Part shown: piece by piece, positions 21,118 to 29,077 of the stretch
How the letters are laid out: each line of letters opens with the position of its first letter
How positions within the stretch are numbered: position 1 is the first letter of the stretch
Assembly: GCA_964515555.1 (NCBI GenBank)
Contig: CAZEVY010000004.1
Coordinates: 1-64,000, forward strand
Source: CAZEVY01 sp964515555
GTDB lineage: Bacteria; Acidobacteriota; Terriglobia; Bryobacterales; Bryobacteraceae
Length of the DNA: 64,000 bases
Reading direction: 5' to 3'
Translations under genes and position numbers: made by a program
The notes under the pieces: generated by a model
Seen by the model: only the letters and a program-made list of their open reading frames with translations
Databases searched by the model: none
What the model was told of the DNA's origin: nothing

Positions 21118-23436
21118 ATGGATCTCCTTGCAGGCCTAAATCCCCAGCAGCGTCAAGCGGTTACGCACATTGAGGGGCCGTTGTTGATCCTCGCCGGGGC
21201 GGGCAGCGGCAAGACCCGGGTGATCACGCAGCGGATCGGGTACCTGATCCGCGAGGTGGGCGTGAAACCGTGGTCGATTCTGGCGGTCACCTTCACCAAC
21301 AAGGCCGCCGACGAGATGAAGGAGCGGGTCGCCCGCCTGCTGGAGGGCGGGGGGAGCGGGCCGATGCTCTCGACCTTCCATTCCTTTTGCGTGCGGCTGC
21401 TCCGCCGGGATGGGGCCCGACTCGGCGAGATCCGGCCCGGGTTCAAGCGCGACTTCCTTATCTACGACGATGACGACCAGCTCGGCCTGATCAAGTCGAT
21501 CTACCGCGAGCTCAACCTCGACGAGAAGTCCTGGATGCCGTTCCGAACAGCACTCTCGCGGATCGGCTCGGCCAAGAGCGAGCGCCGCGGACCCGAAGAT
21601 CTCGCCAAGGAGCCCGACCCCAAAGCGCGCCAGCTCGCCACCGTCTACACGGCATACGAAGGCCGCCTCCGCCGCGCCAACGCGCTCGACTTCGACGATC
21701 TGCTCCTCGAGGCCGTGCGCCTGCTGCGCCACGACGCCGACCTGCGCCAGACCTGGAACGAGCGGCTCCACTTCGTGATGATCGACGAGTATCAGGACAC
21801 CAACCGCAGCCAGTACGAGCTGATGCGGCTGCTCACGTCGCGGCGGCGGAACGTGTGCGTGGTCGGCGACGAGGACCAGTCGATCTACAGCTGGCGCGGG
21901 GCGGACATTCGCAACATCCTGGATTTCGAGAAGGACTATCCGGGCGCCACCGTGATCCGCCTGGAACAAAACTACCGCTCGACGAAGACCATCCTGGAAG
22001 CCACCGGCGCCGTCATCGCCAATAACACGCAGCGCAAGGGCAAGACGCTGTGGACCGACGGCGAGGAAGGCGCGCGCATCGTGCTCTACGAGGCGCCCGA
22101 CGCCGAGAACGAAGGCCTTTTCATCGCGCACACCATCGACGGGCTGCTGCGGTCGCGCGAAGCGTCCCGGGCGGCCGTACTCTATCGAACGAATGCGCAG
22201 TCGCGGCTGATCGAGGAAGGACTGAGGAGATACGGGCGCGCCTACCAGGTGGTCGGCGGATTCAGCTTCTACCAGCGGGCGGAGATCAAGGACACGCTGG
22301 CGTACCTGAGGCTGGCGGTGAACCACGGCGATTCGGTGGCGTTGCTGCGGATCGTGAACACACCGGCGCGCGGCATTGGCAAGACGACCGTGGAACAGGC
22401 CGAGGCGTATGCCGTGGCGAACGGCCTTTCTTTGTGGGACGCGATCGGCGCGATGCTCGACCAGGGTGTGTTTCCCCCGCGCGCGGCGTCGGCGTTGCGC
22501 GCCTTCCGGCACCTCATCGAGGAGCTCGGGCGGCAGGCGCAGTCGGCGAAGTTGGGCGACCTGGTGCGCGCGATCCTGGAGCAGACCGGGTATCGCCACA
22601 TGCTGAAGAAGGACACCGACCCGGCCGCGGAGTCGCGCCTGGAGAACCTCGACGAGCTGCTCAACGCCGCCACCGAGGCATCCGAGCGGGGGGAGACTCC
22701 GGCGGAGTTTCTCGATCACGCGGCGCTGGTGGCGGAAGCCGACTCGATCGACGGCGGCGCCCCGGTGCTGCTGCTGACGGCGCACAACGCCAAGGGACTG
22801 GAGTTCCCGGTGGTGTTTCTGGCGGGTCTCGAAGAAGGCCTGCTGCCGCACAACCGCTCGCTCGATTCCGCGGACATGCTCGAAGAGGAGCGCCGGCTCT
22901 GCTACGTCGCCATGACCCGCGCGGAACAGCGGCTCTATCTGACGCGCGCGGCGCTTCGGCGCAAGTGGGGCGCGGGCTACCCGGAACCGTCGACGCCGTC
23001 GCGTTTTCTGCGCGAGGTCCCGCCGCACCTGGTCGACCGGCAGGGCGAGGGCGGGTCGCGCGCGGCCGGCGAGGTGGACCTGTACGCGGAGCGCGTCCTG
23101 GCGCGCGAGACGGCGCGGCGCACCACCTACACGGGAACCACATATAATTCAGTGGAGAACATCGCGGACTTCTTCCAGCGCCGGGGACTGCCGGCGCCGG
23201 CGGTGAAGAAGCAGGAGCCTCCCGCGGCGCCGGTGGTCATGCGGCCGCCGAGGCCGGCGGCCCCGGGCGGATCGCGCAAGTCGCTGGCCGGGTCGAGCGT
23301 GGTTCACGAGCGGTACGGCAAGGGGCAGGTGCTGCGCGTCGAGGGAGAAGGCGACGACGCCAAGCTGACCGTCATGTTCCCCGGCCACGGGCTGAAGAAG
23401 CTCGTGAGAAAATACGCCCAATTGAAGAGCACATGA
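21118..23436 (+). CDS. pcrA: ATP-dependent DNA helicase UvrD/PcrA
   Basis: The protein has 772 residues with every superfamily 1A helicase motif in order: Q-motif LNPQQRQAV, Walker A LAGAGSGKTRV with K32, TFTNKAADEMKERV, Walker B DEYQDTN (D223, E224), VGDEDQSIYSWRGA, LEQNYRST, LLTAHNAKGLEFPVVF and CYVAMTRAEQRLYLT. The C-terminus (VHERYGKGQVLRVEG, FPGHGLKKLVRKY) is the Tudor-like domain of PcrA/UvrD that contacts RNA polymerase. It unwinds DNA 3' to 5' in repair and replication restart. Its stop overlaps the ATG of a lysine-rich miniprotein gene. uvrD is an equally good name. Confidence 0.97.
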   Translation: MDLLAGLNPQQRQAVTHIEGPLLILAGAGSGKTRVITQRIGYLIREVGVKPWSILAVTFTNKAADEMKERVARLLEGGGSGPMLSTFHSFCVRLLRRDGARLGEIRPGFKRDFLIYDDDDQLGLIKSIYRELNLDEKSWMPFRTALSRIGSAKSERRGPEDLAKEPDPKARQLATVYTAYEGRLRRANALDFDDLLLEAVRLLRHDADLRQTWNERLHFVMIDEYQDTNRSQYELMRLLTSRRRNVCVVGDEDQSIYSWRGADIRNILDFEKDYPGATVIRLEQNYRSTKTILEATGAVIANNTQRKGKTLWTDGEEGARIVLYEAPDAENEGLFIAHTIDGLLRSREASRAAVLYRTNAQSRLIEEGLRRYGRAYQVVGGFSFYQRAEIKDTLAYLRLAVNHGDSVALLRIVNTPARGIGKTTVEQAEAYAVANGLSLWDAIGAMLDQGVFPPRAASALRAFRHLIEELGRQAQSAKLGDLVRAILEQTGYRHMLKKDTDPAAESRLENLDELLNAATEASERGETPAEFLDHAALVAEADSIDGGAPVLLLTAHNAKGLEFPVVFLAGLEEGLLPHNRSLDSADMLEEERRLCYVAMTRAEQRLYLTRAALRRKWGAGYPEPSTPSRFLREVPPHLVDRQGEGGSRAAGEVDLYAERVLARETARRTTYTGTTYNSVENIADFFQRRGLPAPAVKKQEPPAAPVVMRPPRPAAPGGSRKSLAGSSVVHERYGKGQVLRVEGEGDDAKLTVMFPGHGLKKLVRKYAQLKST

Positions 23437-23591
23437 ACACCAAAAACACCTCCGACAGACTCGAGCGCAAGAAACTGAAGCGGGCGGCCCGCAAGAAGGC
23501 CGCCCCCAAGGCGAAGCGCGCCTCGGGCGTGGCCCGCGGGTCGATGAAGAAGAAGGTCAAGAAGATGGTCAAGGGCCAGCGCAAGCGGTGA
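23433..23591 (+). CDS. Lysine/arginine-rich miniprotein, 52 residues
   Basis: The ORF lies precisely between the helicase and the permease, with ATGA overlap on the left and GTGA overlap on the right. The product (starting MNTKNTSDRLERKKLKRAAR and ending VKGQRKR) has 15 Lys and 8 Arg in 52 residues, so 44 percent are basic, with few hydrophobics. It could be a nucleic-acid-binding peptide or mainly a translational coupler for the permease. No family is recognised. The double overlap and continuous frame argue that it is real. Confidence 0.6.
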   Translation: MNTKNTSDRLERKKLKRAARKKAAPKAKRASGVARGSMKKKVKKMVKGQRKR

Positions 23592-25078
23592 GTCCGCTTC
23601 TCCGCACCAAGAGCATCGACGCTCTCATCGCCGCCTCCGAAGATCCGGAGCGGCGGCTGCGGAAGACGCTTGGACCCTGGAGCCTCGCGGCTCTGGGAGT
23701 GGGCGCGGTCATCGGATCGGGGATTTTCATCCTCACGGGCACGGCGGCGGCCGGCGAGACGCTCAGCTTCTCGTCGGTGCTGCACGCGCCGGTGCTCGAT
23801 CTGCTTCGATTCGGGCCGAACGCCGTCTCGACCATCGGACGGCCGGGCGCCGGACCGGGCATCGCGCTCTCGTTCTTCCTGGTCGCGGTGGCCTGCTGTT
23901 TCGCGGCGCTCTGTTACGCGGAGCTGGCGTCGATGATTCCGATCGCCGGCAGCGCCTACACCTACGCCTACGCGACGCTCGGCGAAATCTTCGCCTGGAT
24001 CATCGGCTGGGACCTGATTCTCGAATACGCGGTCTCCAACATGGCGGTGGCGGTGGGGTTCTCGGCGTACTTCAACGACATCCTCGACAGCCTGTTCGGC
24101 GTGCGCCTGCCGCCCGAGCTGAGCCAGCCGATGATCGCCGGCGGGCAGTTTACCGGGGCGTGGTTCAATCTCCCGGCGCTGCTGATCCTGATGGCGCTCA
24201 CGTGGCTGCTGGTGCGCGGCATTCGCGAGTCGGCGGGCGCGAACAACGTCATGGTGGCGGTGAAGGTGATCGCGATTCTGATCTTCGTCTTCGGCGCGGC
24301 GCGCGCGGTGAACACCGAGAACTGGCGGCCGTTCCTGCCGAACGGATTCAGCGGCGTGATGACGGGCGCGGCCATCGTCTTCTTCACCTACATAGGATTC
24401 GACTCGGTGTCGACGGCGGCCGAGGAGTGCCGCAACCCGCGGCGCGACCTGCCGTTCGGCATCATCGCGTCGCTGATCGCCTGCACGGCGCTGTACGTTT
24501 CGGTGGCGCTGGTGCTGACCGGCGTCGCCCACTGGAAGACGCTGGCCAACGCGGCGCCGGTGGTGAACGCTCTCAAGGCGCTGGGCTTCGACGATATCCG
24601 GCGCATCGTGGGCGTGGGCGCGGTGGTGGGGATGATCTCGTCGCTGATGGTGTTCCAGTACGGGCAGTCGCGCATCTGGTTCGCGATGTCGCGCGACCGG
24701 CTGCTGCCGGGCGTGTTCTCGAAGGTGCATCCCACGCACAAGACGCCGCATATCTCGACGTGGGTGGCCGGGCTGGCGGTGGGGATTCCAGCGGGTGTGT
24801 GGGACATCGGGACGTTCGCGGATCTATCGAACATCGGGACGCTGTTCGCCTTCGCGCTGGTGTCGGCGGGAGTGATCGTGCTGCGGAAGCGCCAGCCGGA
24901 GCGCCCGCGCGGTTTCCGGGTGCCGTTCGTGCCGGTGTTCCCGCTGATCTCGATCGGGCTCTGCCTGGTGCTGATGCTCAGCCTGCCGTTGCAGACGTGG
25001 CTGCGGTTTTTCTCGTGGCTCGGGATCGGGCTGGCGATCTACTTCGTGTATTCGCGCAAGCGCAGCGCGCTGGCGTGA
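23588..25078 (+). CDS. Amino acid permease, APC superfamily (CAT-like)
   Basis: A 496-residue membrane protein with about 12-14 hydrophobic segments. It starts at a GTG overlapping the previous stop. The first helix region has GVGAVIGSGIFILTGTAA, the APC consensus substrate-binding loop. LCYAELASMIPIAGSAYTYA and GWDLILEYAVSNMAVAVGF follow, then FTYIGFDSVSTAAEECRNPR. This pattern and length fit the cationic amino acid transporter branch, which moves amino acids by proton symport or exchange across the inner membrane. Substrate specificity cannot be assigned. It is the third gene of the helicase unit. Confidence 0.93.
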   Translation: MSPLLRTKSIDALIAASEDPERRLRKTLGPWSLAALGVGAVIGSGIFILTGTAAAGETLSFSSVLHAPVLDLLRFGPNAVSTIGRPGAGPGIALSFFLVAVACCFAALCYAELASMIPIAGSAYTYAYATLGEIFAWIIGWDLILEYAVSNMAVAVGFSAYFNDILDSLFGVRLPPELSQPMIAGGQFTGAWFNLPALLILMALTWLLVRGIRESAGANNVMVAVKVIAILIFVFGAARAVNTENWRPFLPNGFSGVMTGAAIVFFTYIGFDSVSTAAEECRNPRRDLPFGIIASLIACTALYVSVALVLTGVAHWKTLANAAPVVNALKALGFDDIRRIVGVGAVVGMISSLMVFQYGQSRIWFAMSRDRLLPGVFSKVHPTHKTPHISTWVAGLAVGIPAGVWDIGTFADLSNIGTLFAFALVSAGVIVLRKRQPERPRGFRVPFVPVFPLISIGLCLVLMLSLPLQTWLRFFSWLGIGLAIYFVYSRKRSALA

Positions 25079-25123
25079 GGCGGGGCCGGCAGCCGGTTAC
25101 CGCGCTTCCGCCCCCGCTGTGTA

Positions 25124-25200
25124 CTTCCAGGCGCCCGTGATGACGAAGGTGCTCGCGGATATCCACGCCTCGGTCGCCGCCCGCCCGCGAAGGGTCTGGA
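25124..25200 (+). pseudogene. Fragment of a methyltransferase gene, one arm of an inverted repeat
   Basis: Read on the plus strand the fragment encodes FQAPVMTKVLADIHASVAAR then PRRVW, nearly identical to the methyltransferase at 26495-27187 on the other strand. The DNA matches 26620-26696 in inverted orientation at about 72 of 77 positions. Most differences are at third codon positions, so the copy had probably diverged as a gene before being cut down. It ends 6 bases before the stop of the gene at 25207. Confidence 0.85.
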
Positions 25201-25206
25201 TCGGCG

Positions 25207-26460
25207 CTAGCGCAGGACGAGGCGCAATGTTTCCGGGGCGGTTTCGTAGTTGGTCTTGATGGGACCCGAGGTGATGCGTGCAGGGCCGAATGCAGTGATG
25301 ATGTAGTCGATTCCCTCGAAGATGTCCAGCGTGAAGGTCCCGTCGGTTCCGACCTTCGGCGCGGTTTCCATGCGGCGCCCCGGATCGGCGCGCACCAGAA
25401 TCTGCATCCATCCGGCGGGCTTCCCGCCTTCGAGAAGCACCTGGCCTCGAAGCGTGCGGCTGCGAAGAGCCGGCGGGAGATGGATGTCGAACTCGGTTCC
25501 GGGAGCCGCCGGAATGTTTATGACCGCGGCCGCAGCGCTGGTCGGGGAGTTCGGGTAGTAGGTCGTCGCGAAGGGGCGGGCTTTTGTCGGCAGGAACAAC
25601 TCGTTCAAGGCGAGTTTGTAGCGGCCAGGAGGTATGTTTTCGAATCGATAACCTCCACCGTCTCGCGTTCGTTCAGTGCCGACAACGAATTCTCGCGTTG
25701 CGCGGGCCCCGTCACTGGCGACGCGCAACAGCGTGACGCGAACATCATCGGAAATCGAGCCATCCACCGCAATCACACGGCCCGAAACAACTCCCGGCCA
25801 TCTCTTCTCGAGCAGGAAGTCCTCCTGCGCGCAGCCTCGGGCGTGTAGCTCGATGTCGTCGGACTCCCACTTCTGGTAGTAGGCGGGATGCTCGGCCTGC
25901 GTGCTGTAGGCGCCGGGCTTCAGCCCGTCGAACCGGTACCTTCCTCTATCGTCCGCCTTGGTACGCAGCTCGCGCCCGTGGCCCTTCGCCGTAACCATGG
26001 CGCCGGGGATAGGGGCGCCATCGTCCGATCCGTCGTTGAACGCCACCTTGCCGAATATCGAGCCGACGGGTTGCGCCTTATCAAGGTTGTTGAGGAAGTG
26101 TAGATCCTCCTCAGCCTCCGAGACGTGCCGGCTGCGCGTGCAGCCGCGCGCCGGGAGCGGCATTCCCGGCCCGCCGCTGGTGTACATCAGGTACCTCTCC
26201 CCAACCCGAAACGTCGGCCCGTCGCACATGCCGTTGTCGAACAACTCCACCGTTGTCGCGGCGATACCCTTGTACGCGCGATCGACGGTCAGAAATATCT
26301 GCCGCTGGAGGCCGCGCCCGTCGAACACTACGTTCGTGACCGTGCCGAGGAAGATGATCTCCGTGTGCCAGTAGGACTGGCACGGCGGGAAGGGCGGTGC
26401 GCATTCACACGCTCCGATCCTGCCCACGACCAGTAACCCAACCACGCCAAGACGATTCAT
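25207..26460 (-). CDS. Secreted protein with TIMP-like N-terminus and carboxypeptidase-regulatory repeats
   Basis: The protein has 417 residues. The signal peptide (MNRLGVVGLLVVGRIGA) ends right before CECAPPFPPCQSYWHTEIIF, the CxC start typical of the tissue-inhibitor-of-metalloproteinase (netrin-like) fold. After about residue 130, beta-sandwich repeats of the carboxypeptidase-regulatory type follow (GSIFGKVAFNDG, GRYRFDGLKPGAYSTQAEHP, GGYRFENIPPGRYKLALNE). Acidobacteria have many such secreted proteins of unknown role. The gene lies exactly between the arms of a 77-bp inverted repeat, which suggests an inserted or rearranged segment. Confidence 0.75.
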   Translation of the reverse strand: MNRLGVVGLLVVGRIGACECAPPFPPCQSYWHTEIIFLGTVTNVVFDGRGLQRQIFLTVDRAYKGIAATTVELFDNGMCDGPTFRVGERYLMYTSGGPGMPLPARGCTRSRHVSEAEEDLHFLNNLDKAQPVGSIFGKVAFNDGSDDGAPIPGAMVTAKGHGRELRTKADDRGRYRFDGLKPGAYSTQAEHPAYYQKWESDDIELHARGCAQEDFLLEKRWPGVVSGRVIAVDGSISDDVRVTLLRVASDGARATREFVVGTERTRDGGGYRFENIPPGRYKLALNELFLPTKARPFATTYYPNSPTSAAAAVINIPAAPGTEFDIHLPPALRSRTLRGQVLLEGGKPAGWMQILVRADPGRRMETAPKVGTDGTFTLDIFEGIDYIITAFGPARITSGPIKTNYETAPETLRLVLR

Positions 26461-26494
26461 AAGTCACCCCTTTGGGGCGTTCGACGGCGAAAGG

Positions 26495-27187
26495 CTACGC
26501 TGGGTTTCGCCCCGCGTACACGAAAAATCGCGAGCTGCCGTAGCGATGGCGGGCGATCTCGCGAAGACCCGGGTCGGAGGCGAAGACCGCCTCGAGCGGT
26601 GCGGGATTGTGCAGGATCATCCAGACCCTTCGCGGGCGGGCGGCGACTGAAGCGTGGATATTGGCGAGCACCTTCGTCATTACGGGCGCCTGGAAGGGAT
26701 TATAGAAGAAGAACACGTCCTCGTCGGCGCGCACGCGATAGTCCGCCGCGTCCGATTCCACGACCTCGAACTCCACCGCGCGGCCGGTGCGCCGGCGGAA
26801 CACGTCAAGATTCCGCCGGCAGATCGCGCACAGCTCCGGTGAAAACTCGACACCGACGATCCGGCGGAAGCCGTAAGCGGAGGCCGCCATCATCACGCGG
26901 CCCTTGCCGCTGCCGAAGTCGACCAGCACGCGCCCGGCGGGCAGCCGCAGGCGCTCCAGCGTCTTGCGCAAAGGGCGCACCAGCGTGGGCTCGTACTGCA
27001 CGCCGAGGAGCTTGTTCGGGCTGGCGATGGCGAGGTCGTCGAGCGCGACGAAGGCGTCGGTGTCGGTGCCGTAGGCCGCATCGAAGCGCGACTCCTCCCA
27101 TCGCGCGACGGCGTTCTCGACCGCCACGCGCGGCCCGTTGCGCGCCACACTGAGAGCGAAGCGCTTCGCCATCGAGAATGCGCTCAC
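26495..27187 (-). CDS. Class I SAM-dependent methyltransferase
   Basis: The protein has 230 residues. Motif I is RVLVDFGSGKGRVMMAASAY, followed by IVGVEFSPELCAICRRNLDV, an acidic VVESDAADY and the post-core DVFFFYNPFQAPVMTKVLAN. The N-terminal 60 residues form a helical cap (ARWEESRFDAAYGTDTDAFV). The GTG start overlaps the tsaE stop (GTGA), so it is the last gene of the lpxD-to-methyltransferase operon. The substrate is unknown. A 77-base piece of its coding sequence is duplicated in inverted orientation at 25124-25200. Confidence 0.85.
   Translation of the reverse strand: MSAFSMAKRFALSVARNGPRVAVENAVARWEESRFDAAYGTDTDAFVALDDLAIASPNKLLGVQYEPTLVRPLRKTLERLRLPAGRVLVDFGSGKGRVMMAASAYGFRRIVGVEFSPELCAICRRNLDVFRRRTGRAVEFEVVESDAADYRVRADEDVFFFYNPFQAPVMTKVLANIHASVAARPRRVWMILHNPAPLEAVFASDPGLREIARHRYGSSRFFVYAGRNPA
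26620..26696 (-). repeat. Intact arm of the 77-bp inverted repeat
   Basis: This internal part of the methyltransferase gene is repeated in inverted orientation at 25124-25200 with about 94 percent identity. The two arms bracket the 1.25-kb gene at 25207-26460 plus the 3' end of the methyltransferase. Confidence 0.85.
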
Positions 27188-27600
27188 GGGCGCACCTCGA
27201 CCGTGCGTTCGGCGTCGCCCGCGCGCGTCAATTCGATCTCAACTCGCTCCGCCGGCCACAACGCCGGAAACTTCTCGCCCCATTCGACCAGCGTCAACCC
27301 CTTTGCCCACAGCTCGTCAAGGCCGAGCCGCCGCACGTGCTCGATCTCGTCGAGACGGTAGAGGTCGACGTGGAATACCGATGGCGGCGAGCCGTATTCG
27401 TGGATCAGCGTGAAGGTGGGCGAGGAGACTTCCTCGGGCGGCGCCGCGCCGCGGCCCTTGACGATGCCCTTCGCCAGCGTGGTCTTGCCCGCGCCGAGAT
27501 TGCCGACGAGCAGCACGACGCCGCGCGCCGGCAGCTCCGCGGCGAGCCGTTCGCCGAGCGCGACGGTCTCCTCCTCAGAGCGCGTCCGATAGCTCCGCAC
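27184..27600 (-). CDS. tsaE: tRNA threonylcarbamoyladenosine biosynthesis ATPase TsaE
   Basis: A 138-residue P-loop protein with Walker A VGNLGAGKTTLAKGI (residues 32-46) and the family signatures SSPTFTLIHEYG, FHVDLYRLDEIEHVRRLGLD and LTLVEWGEKFP. TsaE works with TsaB and TsaD in the t6A modification of ANN-decoding tRNAs. The start codon is GTG at 27600, overlapping the nnr 3' end by 26 bases. An adjacent nnr gene is the common arrangement in many bacteria. Length is normal for the family. Confidence 0.95.
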   Translation of the reverse strand: MRSYRTRSEEETVALGERLAAELPARGVVLLVGNLGAGKTTLAKGIVKGRGAAPPEEVSSPTFTLIHEYGSPPSVFHVDLYRLDEIEHVRRLGLDELWAKGLTLVEWGEKFPALWPAERVEIELTRAGDAERTVEVRP

Positions 27601-29077
27601 ATTCCCTCATCGCGCGCGGAAGGTGCTCCAGCAGATCGGTCGCCACCAGGGACTTCTCGCCGACCGCCGCCGCTCCCAGTTCCCCCGCGCGGCCGTGCAG
27701 CCAGACGCCCGCGATCACGGCGTCGTCGCGATCGGCGGGGAACTGCGCCACCAGTCCCGCGACGATCCCCGTGAGGATGTCGCCCGAGCCGCCGGTCGCC
27801 ATGGCCGGCGTACCGGTCGGATTGACCCAGACGCGGCCGCCGGCAAACGCCGTCAGCGTGCGCTGGCCCTTGAGCACCAGTGTCACGCCGCGCGACGCGG
27901 CATAGTCGCGCGCGGTGGCGACCCGGTCGCCGGCGGTTTCGGCGAGGCGGCGCATCTCGCCGGGGTGCGGCGTCAGGATCAGAGCGGCGCGGCCGCGATA
28001 GGGTCCGCCGGCGAGCGCGTTGAGCGCGTCGGCGTCGGCGACTGTCGGAAGGTCGATGGCATCGACGATACGGCGCACGAGCGCCACGGTCTCGGGGTCC
28101 GTGCCGAGGCCCGGCCCGATCGCGAGGCACGCCTTGCCGCGCGCCAGCGCCTCGATGCGATCCCAGGCGGCGAGCGCGACGCCGCCGTCCGCGCACTCGG
28201 CGAGCGGCTCGGTCATCAGCTCGGCGACATGCGAGGCGATCGCGCCGATGGCCGACTCCGCCGACGCCACGGTGACCAGTCCCGCGCCCGCGCGCAGCGC
28301 CGCGATGCCGGTCATCGCCGCGGCGCCCGACTTGCCGCGCGAGCCGGCGACGACGAGCACGTGTCCGAAGTCGCCCTTGTGCGCGCCGGGAGCGCGCCGA
28401 CGGAACAATCGCGCGAACCGGCGGGGCTCGGCCAGATGCAGCCAGATCGAATCGTCGTCCTCGTAGAGCGACGGCGGCGACCCGATGGGCGCGACGCGCA
28501 GCTCGCCGACACGGTCGCAGTTGGGCGGCAGGACGTGCGCGATCTTCGGCGCGGTGAAGGTGACGGTGCAATCGGCGCGGGCGATCTCGCCCTCGCTCGC
28601 GGCGGAATCGCTCGCCATACCCGATGGAATGTCGACGGCGACGACGCGCGCGCGCGGAAACCCGGAGTTGATCTCGCGGATCAGGTCGAGCGCCGGGCCC
28701 CGGGCCGGACCGCTGAGTCCCGTGCCGAGCAGCGCGTCGACCACGAGGGTCGCCCCGCGCATGGCGGCGGTGACGTTCGGCGACACAGGGATGCCACAGG
28801 CGTCGAGCGCGCGATAGTCGCCGCCGGTCGACACGACGTGAAGCTCGCGTGGATGAAATCGCGTGTGAAGCTGCCGCGCGACCACCATGCCGTCGCCGCC
28901 GTTGTTGCCCTTCCCGCACAGCACCACGATGCTCTGCGCGGCGAGCGGCGCGAATCTTTCCTCGAGCAACTCGACCACGCGGTGCCCGGCGTTTTCCATC
29001 AGCACCAGATCGGGGATGCCCATCTCCACCGTGCGCCGGTCGACCTCGCGCATCTGCGCGGCGGTGAGCACCTTCAC
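27575..29077 (-). CDS. nnr: Bifunctional NAD(P)H-hydrate epimerase/dehydratase
   Basis: A 500-residue two-domain repair enzyme. The N-terminal epimerase (YjeF_N, about residues 1-215) has MREVDRRTVEMGIPDLVLME, LCGKGNNGGDGMVVARQL and VVDALLGTGLSG. The C-terminal ADP-dependent dehydratase (about 220-500) has GHVLVVAGSRGKSGAAAMTG, ILTPHPGEMRRL and NPTGTPAMATGGSGDILTGI. Together they restore damaged NAD(P)HX to NAD(P)H. The GTG start at 29077 overlaps the stop of the potassium channel gene (GTGA). Domain fusion and length are typical. Confidence 0.96.
   Translation of the reverse strand: MKVLTAAQMREVDRRTVEMGIPDLVLMENAGHRVVELLEERFAPLAAQSIVVLCGKGNNGGDGMVVARQLHTRFHPRELHVVSTGGDYRALDACGIPVSPNVTAAMRGATLVVDALLGTGLSGPARGPALDLIREINSGFPRARVVAVDIPSGMASDSAASEGEIARADCTVTFTAPKIAHVLPPNCDRVGELRVAPIGSPPSLYEDDDSIWLHLAEPRRFARLFRRRAPGAHKGDFGHVLVVAGSRGKSGAAAMTGIAALRAGAGLVTVASAESAIGAIASHVAELMTEPLAECADGGVALAAWDRIEALARGKACLAIGPGLGTDPETVALVRRIVDAIDLPTVADADALNALAGGPYRGRAALILTPHPGEMRRLAETAGDRVATARDYAASRGVTLVLKGQRTLTAFAGGRVWVNPTGTPAMATGGSGDILTGIVAGLVAQFPADRDDAVIAGVWLHGRAGELGAAAVGEKSLVATDLLEHLPRAMRECAELSDAL

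Noticed and set aside
21136..23028. 630-codon frame antisense to the helicase gene
   Set aside because: All helicase motifs are on the plus strand; the antisense product is low-complexity.
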